Notes: generated by a model not told the origin, from the sequence alone. DNA of 64,000 nucleotides from Candidatus Krumholzibacteriota bacterium (GCA_016933255.1 JAFGBF010000015.1:1-64000), one strand, 5' to 3'. Positions 45,032-53,057 are shown, counted from the first letter of the stretch. Translations and numbers: made by a program.

Positions 45032-45089
45032 GGTTTTTACTCCTTTCAGGATGAGAAAACGCATATTTCCGCCGGGACGGTATCCATTC

Positions 45090-45635
45090 TTAATATCCTA
45101 AGTAGTACAGATCCGAGTCTTCTATAGGAACCCTGCCGGCATCTTTTTCTTTGTCGCAAGCCTGGTGACAGGGATGACTGGGGGGTAGCCCCATACATTT
45201 AAGACAAAACAAAGAAGTGTTTTCCACGATTTCCATTCCCGTTAAGATCATTACAATCGCAACGACACCTTCTTCTCCTGATAAATAATTATCGAAGGCT
45301 GCAGATAATATTCTGCCAATCTGCTCTGGTTCTGTTATCTCTACTATTTCGTTGTTTTCCAGTTGTTCTGCGTACTCGATCGAGAGAATGAAGTCACGTT
45401 CCATTATTGAGTCGTATACTCTGACCGATACAATATCATCTTGCCCGTCAACGGCAAAAACGTAAAACATCTCAAATGAGTGATCCTCGTTTTCCAGTAT
45501 GAACTTGGAATCATCGGAATTCAACCCTGTTTCACCATCCGAAGAACCGGTTACCGATTCGTTGTCGCATGAGCATGTTGTAAGAATGAATACAGACAGT
45601 ATCGAAATCATACAAAAGATTGATTTTTTCATCAT
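45090..45635 (-). CDS. Small lipoprotein of unknown family with C-terminal Cys cluster
   Basis: 181 aa. Lipobox 'VFILTTCSC' (Cys about 21 or 23). A Ser/Asp-rich spacer, then a beta-rich middle ('SFEMFYVFAVDGQDDIVSVR') and a cysteine cluster near the end, 'LFCLKCMGLPPSHPCHQAC' (C-x2-C-x8-C-x3-C with a His). That spacing could bind metal or form disulfides. Not recognised. AGAAGGAG precedes ATG 45635; 58 bases separate it from the next gene, so it probably heads the minus-strand group. Confidence 0.7.
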   Translation of the reverse strand: MMKKSIFCMISILSVFILTTCSCDNESVTGSSDGETGLNSDDSKFILENEDHSFEMFYVFAVDGQDDIVSVRVYDSIMERDFILSIEYAEQLENNEIVEITEPEQIGRILSAAFDNYLSGEEGVVAIVMILTGMEIVENTSLFCLKCMGLPPSHPCHQACDKEKDAGRVPIEDSDLYYLGY

Positions 45636-45925
45636 GGCTCCTTCTGCGGGCTATTTAACGCAATTATTCGAAGTATTCATAAATTCGGTGGAAGTTCTAT
45701 CCCCCCCGTCTCAACTTAGCCGGCTATCTACTCGTTCTCTATTACACTATCTGTGCCATTCGTGTGTTCCCCGGTCTTTTCCCGGGATTCGAAAACGGGC
45801 AGAGTGTTTGTAACTCTATTCTGTTTATACCGTTCAGATTGTCTGGTTTTATTATTCCTGACTAACATTTCTGGAAATGAACGAGGTTTTCGAGATAATC
45901 CGAGACAGAAGGAAGTTGTATCACA

Positions 45926-46019
45926 TGGAACACCTTTTGGGACACTTTCGCCGTAAGTGCTTTAGATTATTGTCCCACGAGAGTGGGACAGGTGGAACAC
46001 TTTTGGTACAGATGGGACA
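45926..46019 (+). repeat. Array of TGGNACA heptamers with a 20-bp palindrome and a direct repeat
   Basis: In 94 bases: TGGAACA (45926), TGGGACA (45938), inverted TGTCCCA (45971), TGGGACA (45984), TGGAACA (45993), TGGTACA (46004), TGGGACA (46013). Start-to-start spacing of neighbours is 9-12 bases for four of the pairs. TGTCCCAC-GAGA-GTGGGACA (45971-45990) is a perfect palindrome, and TGGAACAC(C)TTTTGG(G/T)ACA occurs at 45926-45944 and 45993-46010. The surrounding 502-base gap (45636-46137) has no supported gene. Such 'TGGNACA...TTTTGG' repeats recall the multiple transposase-binding repeats at IS21-family ends; a regulatory array is the alternative. Confidence 0.8.
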
Positions 46020-46137
46020 GGCGATGCAGCCCGTTCAGGGATTGGACTGTAAATCAAACGTTTTTTTCTTGACATAAACACGTAATGGTATACGATTATG
46101 GGTAATTACACACAGATAAAATATATTGGAGCGTATT

Positions 46138-46470
46138 ATGAGAATATCATGGAAATCAGTGGTCGTTCTGGTCTTCGTTGTATTGATTTCAGGGAGTGTT
46201 CCTCTTTCTCCAGCCAGCGCGAAATCATTAATTTATCCCATAGATACAAGAATCAAGGATCTGCCGGTTGAGCCGATTCCAATATTGGGTGAACCGGGAG
46301 ATCAGCCTGGAGAAACTATACTATTCTCATCCTGTTATATCGAGATTCCCATTCCAGGTGAGGAAATTCTTGAAGATGAAGACATGGATATTCAGCCTGA
46401 TATAAATAGAAATCGTGTAATCCGTTTTATTAATTCGAAGTTACTTAAATTAACAGGTAAAACGTTCTAA
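46138..46470 (+). CDS. Small secreted protein of unknown family
   Basis: 110 aa from ATG 46138, six bases after GGAG (46128-46131). Signal peptide about residues 1-30 ('VVVLVFVVLISGSVPLSPAS', cleavage after 'ASA'). The mature ~80 residues are proline- and acid-rich ('VEPIPILGEPGDQPGE', 'PIPGEEILEDEDMDIQPD') with a short basic end. A single Cys. No family recognised. A TTGACA at 46069 lies upstream but lacks a well-spaced -10. The TPR-sigma54 gene follows 40 bases later. It could be a target or ligand of that regulator (inference). Confidence 0.6.
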   Translation: MRISWKSVVVLVFVVLISGSVPLSPASAKSLIYPIDTRIKDLPVEPIPILGEPGDQPGETILFSSCYIEIPIPGEEILEDEDMDIQPDINRNRVIRFINSKLLKLTGKTF

Positions 46471-46510
46471 TTCCGATACCAGTTTTAAAATAGCCGGGCA
46501 GCAGAAATCC

Positions 46511-48931
46511 ATGGATCAGCTAAAAAGACTTATCAACAAGCTGGAAAGTCTAATCTCGCAGGAAAAATATAGCGAGGCACTTACCTTCTTCAAATTCATT
46601 GAGGGGAAATTACTCGACTCGTTTGCCGGAGCTGTTATCCCCCGAAGGTTATTAATCCTGGAAGCGAAGATTTATCTTGGCAATAAGGATTTACATAAAG
46701 CAGAATCAGCCCTTACAAGACTTGTCAAATTTTATCCGGATAGTACAGATGCATTCGAATATATTATCCTGATGGCAAAAAGGTATTTATTTGAAAAAAA
46801 CTACAAAGCTTGCCTTGAAATTCTGACCCGTAATTCAGGAGACAATTGGAACGAGAACGAAAATGGCTGGATTGATTTTTATAAAGGGTCATCGTTTTTC
46901 TGGAAGGGCGATTTTTTTCTGGCCGAGCCGTTATTACAGAAAAGTATGGCTTGCGCAACGTCAACGGGTGATAGTTATCTCTTGGGTTGTGCTTTGTATA
47001 TGCTGGGTTATATAGCATTTCAGAGATGTTTTTTTGATATTGCTGAAACATATTATTTGCGGGCACTGGAGATTTTTAGAAAGGATGAGAAATACATATT
47101 ACAAGGTGATACTTTAAAAATGCTTGCCATCCTTGCATATCGGATTGGCAAATACGCCAAAGCGGGTGAATTATTGCCCCCTGCAATAGAATGCTACAAT
47201 CGAACTTCAAACAAAATCGGACTTATTACTTCAGATATTGCTCTGGCACGTGTAAATATGTTCAAGAAGATGTATGCTGAAGCTGAGGCTTGTTTGAATA
47301 AAAGCCTTAGCGCTGCTTCGGAATACGGATTCAGAAGAGAGGTGGCCCTTTCTTATGAATTTCTCGGTGAGGTTTTCTACCATCAGAAACAATATAAAAG
47401 CGCTTTGACGAGCCTGAAAAAAGCGGAAAAGATTGCCCTGGAGATCGCGCCGGAGGGTGATATCGCTGTGGAGGTCTACAGGAGGCTCGGGGATGTCTAT
47501 CTTGCGCTTGGAAATCTGGAAAAAGCGGAAAACTCACTGGCCAGGGCACATAGCCTGTGTGAGCGATTAAATGATAGGTATGAACTCGGATCGGTCCTCA
47601 GGGCATACGGAATGATAGCCTACAAAAAGAAAGACCTGTCTCTTGCCTCTTCGTTCTTTAACGAAGCGATTGTGACCTTTAATTTGATTAAGGAATCTTT
47701 TGAACAGGCGCGGACTCTTCAACAGTCTGCTGAATGCATCAGGCTTTGGCTCGAGGAGCAGTCACCGGGTGCTACACCGGAGGGTGAACTGCTGGAAAAA
47801 GCCAGAGAACAGGCAGTAGAGGCTTCGCATCTATTTAATAACATCGATTTACCTGACCGTGCCAGGAATTGTGAAAATATTGCACAGCGTTTGGAAAAAA
47901 GGATGGGAAATCATATTCCGATCCGCCGATTCCGTAAAATCATATTTGATAAGAAGTGGCTCAAAGAAGATTGTATTGTTGCGGCTTCAGCTTCGATGGA
48001 AAGGGCAATCAAAAAGATTCACAGTCTCGCTCCGGGCGATGTCCCGGTCATGATAACCGGTGAGACAGGGACAGGAAAAGAGATTGCGGCAAGAGTGATC
48101 CACAACCTCAGCAGCAGATCGAACGGTCCGTTTTTGCCAGTGAACTGCGCTTCCCTTCCTGAATCGGTCTTTGAAAGTGAACTGTTTGGTTATAAAAAAG
48201 GCGCCTTTACGGGAGCGCACACAGACCATCAAGGGTTGTTTGAAAAAGCTTCCGGGGGTACGCTGTTTCTTGATGAGGTCTCCGAGCTTTCTCCTGGGCA
48301 GCAGGCTAAACTTCTGAGAGCTCTTCAGGAGAAGTCGATACGAAGAGTGGGAGAAAGTGCTGAAAGGTCTGTGGATGTGAGGCTGATAAGCGCTTCAAAC
48401 AGTAATGTAAGATCCCTGGTCGAGTCTGGACGGCTTAGAACCGATTTTTATTATCGTATCTCCGCGGGAACTGTTGAACTGGAACCACTCAGAGAGAGAA
48501 AAGGGGATATTATCCCTCTGTTTTCATACTACCTGGAACAATCCGGCTGCGAGTTCAAGGTAGAGGAGGAAGCCGTAGACCTTTTGCTTCGGCATTACTG
48601 GCCCGGCAATGTAAGAGAGTTGATAAATACTACAGAAGTCCTGGTTCTTTTAGGGCGGAATAGCCGGACTATAAGGGCTAAAGATCTGCCGATGCTGATA
48701 AGAGATTTTTCCGATTCACAGCCGCGAACTTCTTCCATTCCACCTATTTCCGAGGTCGCTCAGGACAGTCGATCTGCCGCTGATATGCCTGTTGAAGGAA
48801 CGGATGAATTCAGACACCAATTGGAAACCTCACTTTCAAAATACAGAGGCAACAAATCGGCTGTAGCCCGAGATTTGGGTATTGGCCGTTCCACCCTCTA
48901 CCGGCACCTGGTTAAACTGGGATTAAGATAA
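46511..48931 (+). CDS. TPR-domain sigma54-dependent transcriptional activator
   Basis: 806 aa. Residues about 1-465 are tetratricopeptide-type helices (for example 'ALYMLGYIAFQRCFFDIAET', 'EVYRRLGDVYLALGNLEKAE') in place of a receiver. An AAA+ domain follows at about 485-735: Walker A 'GETGTGKE' (517-524), 'GAFTGA' sigma54-contact loop (564-569), Walker B 'GGTLFLDEV' (582-590) and 'RTDFYYRIS'. A Fis-type HTH is at 775-804. The GAFTGA loop means activation of sigma54 holoenzyme is expected. TPRs bind peptides or proteins, so the signal is probably a protein partner (inference). The TPR half is AT-rich: only 16 of the 60 bases at 46741-46800 are G or C. Confidence 0.93.
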   Translation: MDQLKRLINKLESLISQEKYSEALTFFKFIEGKLLDSFAGAVIPRRLLILEAKIYLGNKDLHKAESALTRLVKFYPDSTDAFEYIILMAKRYLFEKNYKACLEILTRNSGDNWNENENGWIDFYKGSSFFWKGDFFLAEPLLQKSMACATSTGDSYLLGCALYMLGYIAFQRCFFDIAETYYLRALEIFRKDEKYILQGDTLKMLAILAYRIGKYAKAGELLPPAIECYNRTSNKIGLITSDIALARVNMFKKMYAEAEACLNKSLSAASEYGFRREVALSYEFLGEVFYHQKQYKSALTSLKKAEKIALEIAPEGDIAVEVYRRLGDVYLALGNLEKAENSLARAHSLCERLNDRYELGSVLRAYGMIAYKKKDLSLASSFFNEAIVTFNLIKESFEQARTLQQSAECIRLWLEEQSPGATPEGELLEKAREQAVEASHLFNNIDLPDRARNCENIAQRLEKRMGNHIPIRRFRKIIFDKKWLKEDCIVAASASMERAIKKIHSLAPGDVPVMITGETGTGKEIAARVIHNLSSRSNGPFLPVNCASLPESVFESELFGYKKGAFTGAHTDHQGLFEKASGGTLFLDEVSELSPGQQAKLLRALQEKSIRRVGESAERSVDVRLISASNSNVRSLVESGRLRTDFYYRISAGTVELEPLRERKGDIIPLFSYYLEQSGCEFKVEEEAVDLLLRHYWPGNVRELINTTEVLVLLGRNSRTIRAKDLPMLIRDFSDSQPRTSSIPPISEVAQDSRSAADMPVEGTDEFRHQLETSLSKYRGNKSAVARDLGIGRSTLYRHLVKLGLR

Positions 48932-48938
48932 CTCCGAA

Positions 48939-48959
48939 TCATGGTCATTGAGACCATGA
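48939..48959 (+). other. Perfect hairpin after the sigma54 activator gene
   Basis: TCATGGTC (48939-48946), loop ATTGA, GACCATGA (48952-48959). No T-run follows, so it is not a standard terminator, though it may still end or stabilise the activator transcript. It could equally be an operator for the SIMPL gene promoter 35 bases on. Confidence 0.5.
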
Positions 48960-48993
48960 AGAAATCCAACCTCAATCCCATCTTCAGCAATTC

Positions 48994-49022
48994 TGGACAC
49001 CATACCATGCTGGATGTATAAT
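48994..49022 (+). promoter_or_regulatory. Sigma-70-type promoter for the SIMPL gene
   Basis: TGGACA (48994-48999), 17-base spacer, TATAAT (49017-49022). The -10 is consensus, the -35 one base off. The SIMPL start codon is at 49078, giving a leader of about 50 bases. Confidence 0.82.
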
Positions 49023-49077
49023 CTATTCACGTCAATTCTCAGAATCTCGGTATATAAAATTAGCAGGGGGGATAAAG

Positions 49078-49776
49078 ATGAAATTTTCCATACTATTAAC
49101 TGCGCTGGCGGTCCTTCTGATTCCTTCCGCGGCTTCGGCTGAGGGAACTGTCCGGGAGATAACGGTCACAGGCCGCGCGGAAGTCCGTGTCGTTCCCGAC
49201 GAGGTCGTCCTGAACGTCGCGGTAGAGACGATGAATGAAAAATTGCGGCAGGCAAAGTGGGAAAACGACGAGAAAGTTGCGTATGTCTTCAAAGTTATTC
49301 GCAGCCTCGGGCTCGATGCCGATCAGGTAAAGACCGATTTTATAAATATCGAGCCGGTCTATGAGAACTCGAGGATCGAGACGAAGTTTCTTGGGTTTAA
49401 GGTCAAGACGGCGATTGTAATCACCTTTCAGAAAATAGACCTGATCGCGGATGTGCTTTCTGCTGTTCTGGAAGTGGGAGTAAACCGGGTCAGCGGGCTA
49501 AATTTTCAGACCACAGAATTCAGGCAGCACAGAGACAGGGCGATGCTGATGGCTCTTGACGCGGCGAAAGTAAAAGCTCAGGAGATGGCCGAGAGGCTCG
49601 GTTCCAAAATAGGAAAACCGGTTTTGATAACTGAGGGAGTTCAAGACCGCTATCCGAGGGTTTCGAATACGATTCAGAGCATGGAATCGATCGGTTACTG
49701 GATGGATGGTCCTATAGCGCCGGGGCAGCTGTCTATCCCAGCGACTGTTTCGGTCACATTTGAACTGCTTGACTAG
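49078..49776 (+). CDS. SIMPL (DUF541) domain periplasmic protein
   Basis: 232 aa. Signal peptide 1-21 ('LLIPSAASAEG'). The SIMPL pattern runs throughout: 'ITVTGRAEVRVVPDEVVLNV', 'FVI..S.gid..dvqT'-type 'IRSLGLDADQVKTDFINIEP', 'FKVKTAIVITFQKIDLIADV', and 'ALDAAKVKAQEMAERLGSKI'. Relatives form rings in the envelope and are linked to stress defence; the mechanism is unsettled. AGGGGGG precedes ATG 49078. Confidence 0.92.
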   Translation: MKFSILLTALAVLLIPSAASAEGTVREITVTGRAEVRVVPDEVVLNVAVETMNEKLRQAKWENDEKVAYVFKVIRSLGLDADQVKTDFINIEPVYENSRIETKFLGFKVKTAIVITFQKIDLIADVLSAVLEVGVNRVSGLNFQTTEFRQHRDRAMLMALDAAKVKAQEMAERLGSKIGKPVLITEGVQDRYPRVSNTIQSMESIGYWMDGPIAPGQLSIPATVSVTFELLD

Positions 49777-49783
49777 GATAGAA

Positions 49784-50488
49784 TTGTCATATCAAAAGAT
49801 AAAAGATCATTTGCTCGGTCTGGCCGATTCGGAAAGAGCTGAACACTCCCAGCGGTTTTTCAAGACCGGCGAGGGTGAATACGGCTACGGAGATATATTT
49901 CTCGGTATAAGGGTGCCGGTAGTCCGGCAGGCGGTTAAAGAGTTCAAGAAGACCTCCCTGAGCACAGTGGAAAAACTCTTAAAATCAAAGTATCACGAGG
50001 TCCGGCTCTTCGCCTTGCTGCTTATGGTCTACCGCTTTTCGAAAGCCCTCGAAGAAGAGCGGGGGAAAATATATCGCCTGTACCTCCGCAGCACGAAGTA
50101 TATAAACAACTGGGACCTGGTCGACAGTTCAGCGCATCATATCGTCGGCGCCTGGCTGGATGACAAAGACAGATCGGTGCTTGATGTCCTGTCTGGATCG
50201 AAGTCGCTCTGGGAACGCAGGATAGCGATCATCGCCACCTATTATTACATAAAGAATAACAGTTTTGATGATACCCTGCGGATTTCAAAACGATTGCTCG
50301 GGGACAGCGAGGACCTGATCCATAAGGCGGTCGGATGGATGCTGAGGGAGGTCGGAAAGAGGGATTTAGAAGTTGAAAAGGCGTTTTTAAAGGTTCACTA
50401 TAAAAATATGCCGAGAACGATGCTCAGGTACGCGATAGAAAAGTTCGAAGAAGGAGAACGGCTGAGATATTTATCCGGCAATGCATGA
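49784..50488 (+). CDS. AlkD-like DNA alkylation repair / HEAT-like protein
   Basis: 234 aa from TTG 49784, with AGGA (49775-49778) upstream; TTG 49760 is a weaker option. The AlkD-type HEAT-like repeats read 'FLGIRVPVVRQAVKEFKKTS', 'HEVRLFALLLMVYRFSKALE', 'NNWDLVDSSAHHIVGAWLDD' and 'WERRIAIIATYYYIKNNSFD'. The 'WDLVD' and 'SLWERRIAI' elements carry the Trp and Asp/Arg positions used by AlkD to flip or cleave alkylated bases. Cytoplasmic. It begins 8 bases after the SIMPL stop. Confidence 0.9.
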   Translation: MSYQKIKDHLLGLADSERAEHSQRFFKTGEGEYGYGDIFLGIRVPVVRQAVKEFKKTSLSTVEKLLKSKYHEVRLFALLLMVYRFSKALEEERGKIYRLYLRSTKYINNWDLVDSSAHHIVGAWLDDKDRSVLDVLSGSKSLWERRIAIIATYYYIKNNSFDDTLRISKRLLGDSEDLIHKAVGWMLREVGKRDLEVEKAFLKVHYKNMPRTMLRYAIEKFEEGERLRYLSGNA

Positions 50489-50545
50489 CAGGTATTTGAC
50501 AAGATTGATTTAATCAGGCCTGAAAGAGAAAAAAGGAGGTGGGTC

Positions 50546-51112
50546 ATGGCGAAAAAAATAATCTTTTCCGGATTATCTGGCGGCCTCGTCCTGATTATCC
50601 TGACATTCGTGATCAACGGGCTCTTCGGGTTCAGAGCCGGGATCGATATGAAACAGATTCCGAATGAACGCCTGGTCTACGAGACGTTAAAGGATAACAT
50701 CTTGGAGCCAGGAAGATATATCTGTAACCCTGAAGGATCCCCTTCGGCCGGATTTCCCCGGGGGGAGCCGGTTTTCAGCGTTATGTACGGCGGGGTAGGC
50801 CACGAAGCTGCAGGGAAGAACATGATCGTGGGACTTGTAATCTTTTTCCTTGCTCCGATCATAGCTTCATGGATGCTTTCCACGGCTTCCGAGCGGATCA
50901 TCTCCAGTTATCCCCGGAAGGTCCTCTTTTTCGCGGGGATCGGCCTGTTATTTGCCGTCTTCGGCGATCTGTCGAATTTCGGAATAGGAAGTTATCCGTT
51001 GAGAGACGCGTTTATTCTCGCGGCGCACAGTATCTTCATCTGGACTTTAGCCGGCCTGGCCGCGGCCTGGCAGATAAAACCCGAAAAAGCCGAGGTGAAA
51101 GATGTTGAGTAA
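50546..51112 (+). CDS. Four-helix membrane protein of unknown function
   Basis: 188 aa. Hydrophobic segments at about residues 9-29, 94-112, 125-143 and 154-176, with an extracytoplasmic loop of about 60 residues between the first two ('ILEPGRYICNPEGSPSAGFP'). 'AGIDMKQIPNERLVYETLK' in that loop suggests a small soluble domain. Not recognised. AAGGAGG (50533-50539) precedes ATG 50546. It overlaps the next small membrane gene by 11 bases. Confidence 0.75.
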   Translation: MAKKIIFSGLSGGLVLIILTFVINGLFGFRAGIDMKQIPNERLVYETLKDNILEPGRYICNPEGSPSAGFPRGEPVFSVMYGGVGHEAAGKNMIVGLVIFFLAPIIASWMLSTASERIISSYPRKVLFFAGIGLLFAVFGDLSNFGIGSYPLRDAFILAAHSIFIWTLAGLAAAWQIKPEKAEVKDVE

Positions 51113-51365
51113 TATATTACTGGCGGTAGCCATGGTCAGTGTCGTCTGGGGGATCGTATCGGCGATCGTTATGGCGTCATATCTGTCCTCAAGGGGGCAT
51201 AAGGTCAGCGTATTGTTCTTCAGATTGTTTATTATGAAATATATCCATCAGTATTCCAAGATCACCACCCAGGAAAATGGAAAACCGGGGTTCTGGTTCT
51301 ATTCATACATAATAGCGATGAATCTTGCTCTGGTAACAGCTGTTGTCGGACTGGCCCTTAAATAA
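51102..51365 (+). CDS. Small membrane protein of unknown function
   Basis: 87 aa with two transmembrane segments (about 3-27 and 66-86) and a short basic loop ('SSRGHKVSVLFFRLFIMKYI'). Translationally overlapped with the previous gene (start 51102, previous stop 51112), so the two probably act together. No family recognised. Confidence 0.72.
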   Translation: MLSNILLAVAMVSVVWGIVSAIVMASYLSSRGHKVSVLFFRLFIMKYIHQYSKITTQENGKPGFWFYSYIIAMNLALVTAVVGLALK

Positions 51366-51417
51366 AGGTGTATGCCTGACGAGTCACCGGATGATCGTGG
51401 AAAAATCTTAACAATCG

Positions 51418-52128
51418 ATGCGGAAACAATCAGAAGAAGATAAAAAAGAGAAGATCCGGAATATGTTCAACAGTATTTCGGAGAGTTATGATTTTCTGAA
51501 TCATTTCCTCTCTTTCGGGGTCGATTTCTACTGGCGAAAAAAGACGATCCGGAAAATGGGAAAGTTCGATCCACGGATCATCCTTGATGTAGCGACCGGA
51601 ACCGGCGACCTCGCCATTGAAGCCCGAAAAATAAACCCTGAAAAGATCATTGGTATTGATATCGCAGAGTCTATGCTTGAGATCGCCCGAAGGAAGATCA
51701 AGAAACGCAAACTAAATCCGCTGATCAGCATCTTGCAGGGTGACAGTGAAAACCTGCCTTTTGCAGAGCATAGATTCGATGCTGTAATGGCGGGTTTCGG
51801 GGTCCGCAATTTTGAAGATCTCGACAGAGGGCTCTCCGAAATCTACAGGGTGCTGAAAAACGACGGCAGGATATGGGTGCTTGAACTGTCAGAACCGGGA
51901 TATTTCCCTGTAAAACAGCTGTACAGGATATATTTCAAAAATATAACCCCCATGATCGGAAGGGTCGTCTCAAAAGATAGATCGGCTTATTCCTATTTGC
52001 CCGATTCGGTTGAGAAATTTCCGTCAGGCGAAAGATTTCTCGAGCATTTAAAAGCCGCAGGGTTTACAGAGCTGAAAAGATTCCCGTCGACCTTCGGGGT
52101 CGTGACGATATATTGCGGGAAAAAGTAA
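51418..52128 (+). CDS. ubiE: Demethylmenaquinone/ubiquinone methyltransferase UbiE/MenG
   Basis: 236 aa. SAM-binding 'ILDVATGTGDLAIEARK' (motif I), 'IIGIDIAESMLEIARRK', 'LPFAEHRFDAVMAGFGVRNF' and the UbiE signature 'NMFNSISESYDFLNHFLSFG' at the N-terminus and 'SYLPDSVEKFPSGERFLEHL' at the C-terminus. It methylates demethylmenaquinone in respiratory quinone synthesis; menaquinone is the likely product in FCB-type bacteria. No other men genes are nearby. The ribosome-binding site before ATG 51418 is poor. Confidence 0.95.
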   Translation: MRKQSEEDKKEKIRNMFNSISESYDFLNHFLSFGVDFYWRKKTIRKMGKFDPRIILDVATGTGDLAIEARKINPEKIIGIDIAESMLEIARRKIKKRKLNPLISILQGDSENLPFAEHRFDAVMAGFGVRNFEDLDRGLSEIYRVLKNDGRIWVLELSEPGYFPVKQLYRIYFKNITPMIGRVVSKDRSAYSYLPDSVEKFPSGERFLEHLKAAGFTELKRFPSTFGVVTIYCGKK

Positions 52129-52231
52129 ACGCATATCCTTGAACTGGGCTATCCGTAAAATAGATGCAAATATAATGTAACGTTCCGTCTTCTGAAGCAT
52201 ATTATATGCGGCACTGGATGAAAGAGGAGAA

Positions 52232-52720
52232 ATGCTGACGTTTCAAGAGATGTACGATCTTTACTTCGCCGATGTCTATCGATTCGCCCTTTCTCTGGCA
52301 GGTGACCGGCACGAAGCCGAAGATGTCACATCTGAAACGTTTGTCAGGGCCTGGGTCAATAAGGACAGGATCCGTACCGAAACTTTAAAGGCGTATCTCT
52401 TTACGATCGCGCGAAATCTTTTTTTAGAGCAGCGGCGCAAGCAAAAATCTCACGGTCTGCTAAGCGATTTCCATGTAGATCCGGCCCCCGCGCCGGATAA
52501 AGTCGCCGAGTCGAGGGCAGAACTGATACGCGTCCAGAATCTGCTTCAGACGTTACCGGAGGCCGACAGGACAGCTTTTGTCCTGCGCGTGTATCACGAT
52601 CTTCCCTATGCCGAGATCGCCCGTGTCCTGCAGATATCTCTTTCCGCCGCAAAAGTCAGGATCCACCGCGTCCGCAGGAGACTGATTACGACATGTATTG
52701 ATAAGGAGGCGCAGCAATGA
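52232..52720 (+). CDS. ECF-family RNA polymerase sigma factor
   Basis: 162 aa. Region 2 'VYRFALSLAGDRHEAEDVTS ETFVRAW'-type (split here), then 'AYLFTIARNLFLEQRRKQKS'; region 4 'LPEADRTAFVLRVYHDLPYA' and 'EIARVLQISLSAAKVRIHRV'. Region 4 is an HTH of the ECF type. AGAGGAGAA precedes ATG 52232. Upstream, TATAAT (52171) runs into TGTAACGTTCCGTC, which contains GTAAC- and CGTC-like words of ECF promoters but not at standard spacing. The downstream partner overlaps by 4 bases (ATGA). Confidence 0.93.
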   Translation: MLTFQEMYDLYFADVYRFALSLAGDRHEAEDVTSETFVRAWVNKDRIRTETLKAYLFTIARNLFLEQRRKQKSHGLLSDFHVDPAPAPDKVAESRAELIRVQNLLQTLPEADRTAFVLRVYHDLPYAEIARVLQISLSAAKVRIHRVRRRLITTCIDKEAQQ

Positions 52721-53031
52721 AAGGAATAACACGAAATGTCATTCTGGATCTTCTGCCGTTATATCTCGCTGGAGAAGTCAGTGACGATACCCGCGTGCTT
52801 GTAGAGGAATATCTGGAAAGAGATCCGGCTCTCGCCGAGGCCGCGCGTTCATCGTCGGAGCTGAGAGAAACTGAAGAAATCCCAAGACCGCTTAAAAAGG
52901 AGGACAAAATGGAAGCCTACGGCAAAGCAAAAAAGAAGATGTGGATGTGGATAATCGGCCTCGCCTTCGTATTTGCCTCGATCTTCGGGGTTGCCCTACT
53001 TGCTATTATCTTTATGTTCTTTCGCAAGTAG
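52717..53031 (+). CDS. Membrane anti-sigma-like protein without zinc motif
   Basis: 104 aa. N-terminal 'VILDLLPLYLAGEVSDDTRV' and 'EYLERDPALAEAARSSSE' match the N-terminus of zinc-finger-type anti-sigma factors, but the H-x3-C-x2-C motif is absent. One C-terminal TM helix about residues 77-101. Position overlapping an ECF sigma gene and this topology make it the likely anchor/anti-sigma (inference). The signal it senses would be membrane or periplasmic. Confidence 0.8.
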   Translation: MKGITRNVILDLLPLYLAGEVSDDTRVLVEEYLERDPALAEAARSSSELRETEEIPRPLKKEDKMEAYGKAKKKMWMWIIGLAFVFASIFGVALLAIIFMFFRK

Positions 53032-53057
53032 TCGGGAGATTGCCACCGAGTGCATGC

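Noticed and set aside
45993-46010. Possible sigma54 -24/-12 promoter in TGGAACACTTTTGGTACA
   Set aside because: GG-N10-GT in place of GC at -12, and the sequence belongs to the heptamer array, which explains it better.
45877-46077. 66-codon plus-strand frame across the heptamer array
   Set aside because: It has no ribosome-binding site and its sequence is dictated by the repeat array.
46069-46099. Sigma-70 promoter from TTGACA at 46069
   Set aside because: TATACG lies at 14 bases and GATTAT at 19; neither spacing and match is convincing.
52171-52190. TATAAT plus TGTAACGTTCCGTC as an ECF autoregulated promoter
   Set aside because: GTAAC and CGTC words are present but separated by only a few bases, not the usual 15-17.
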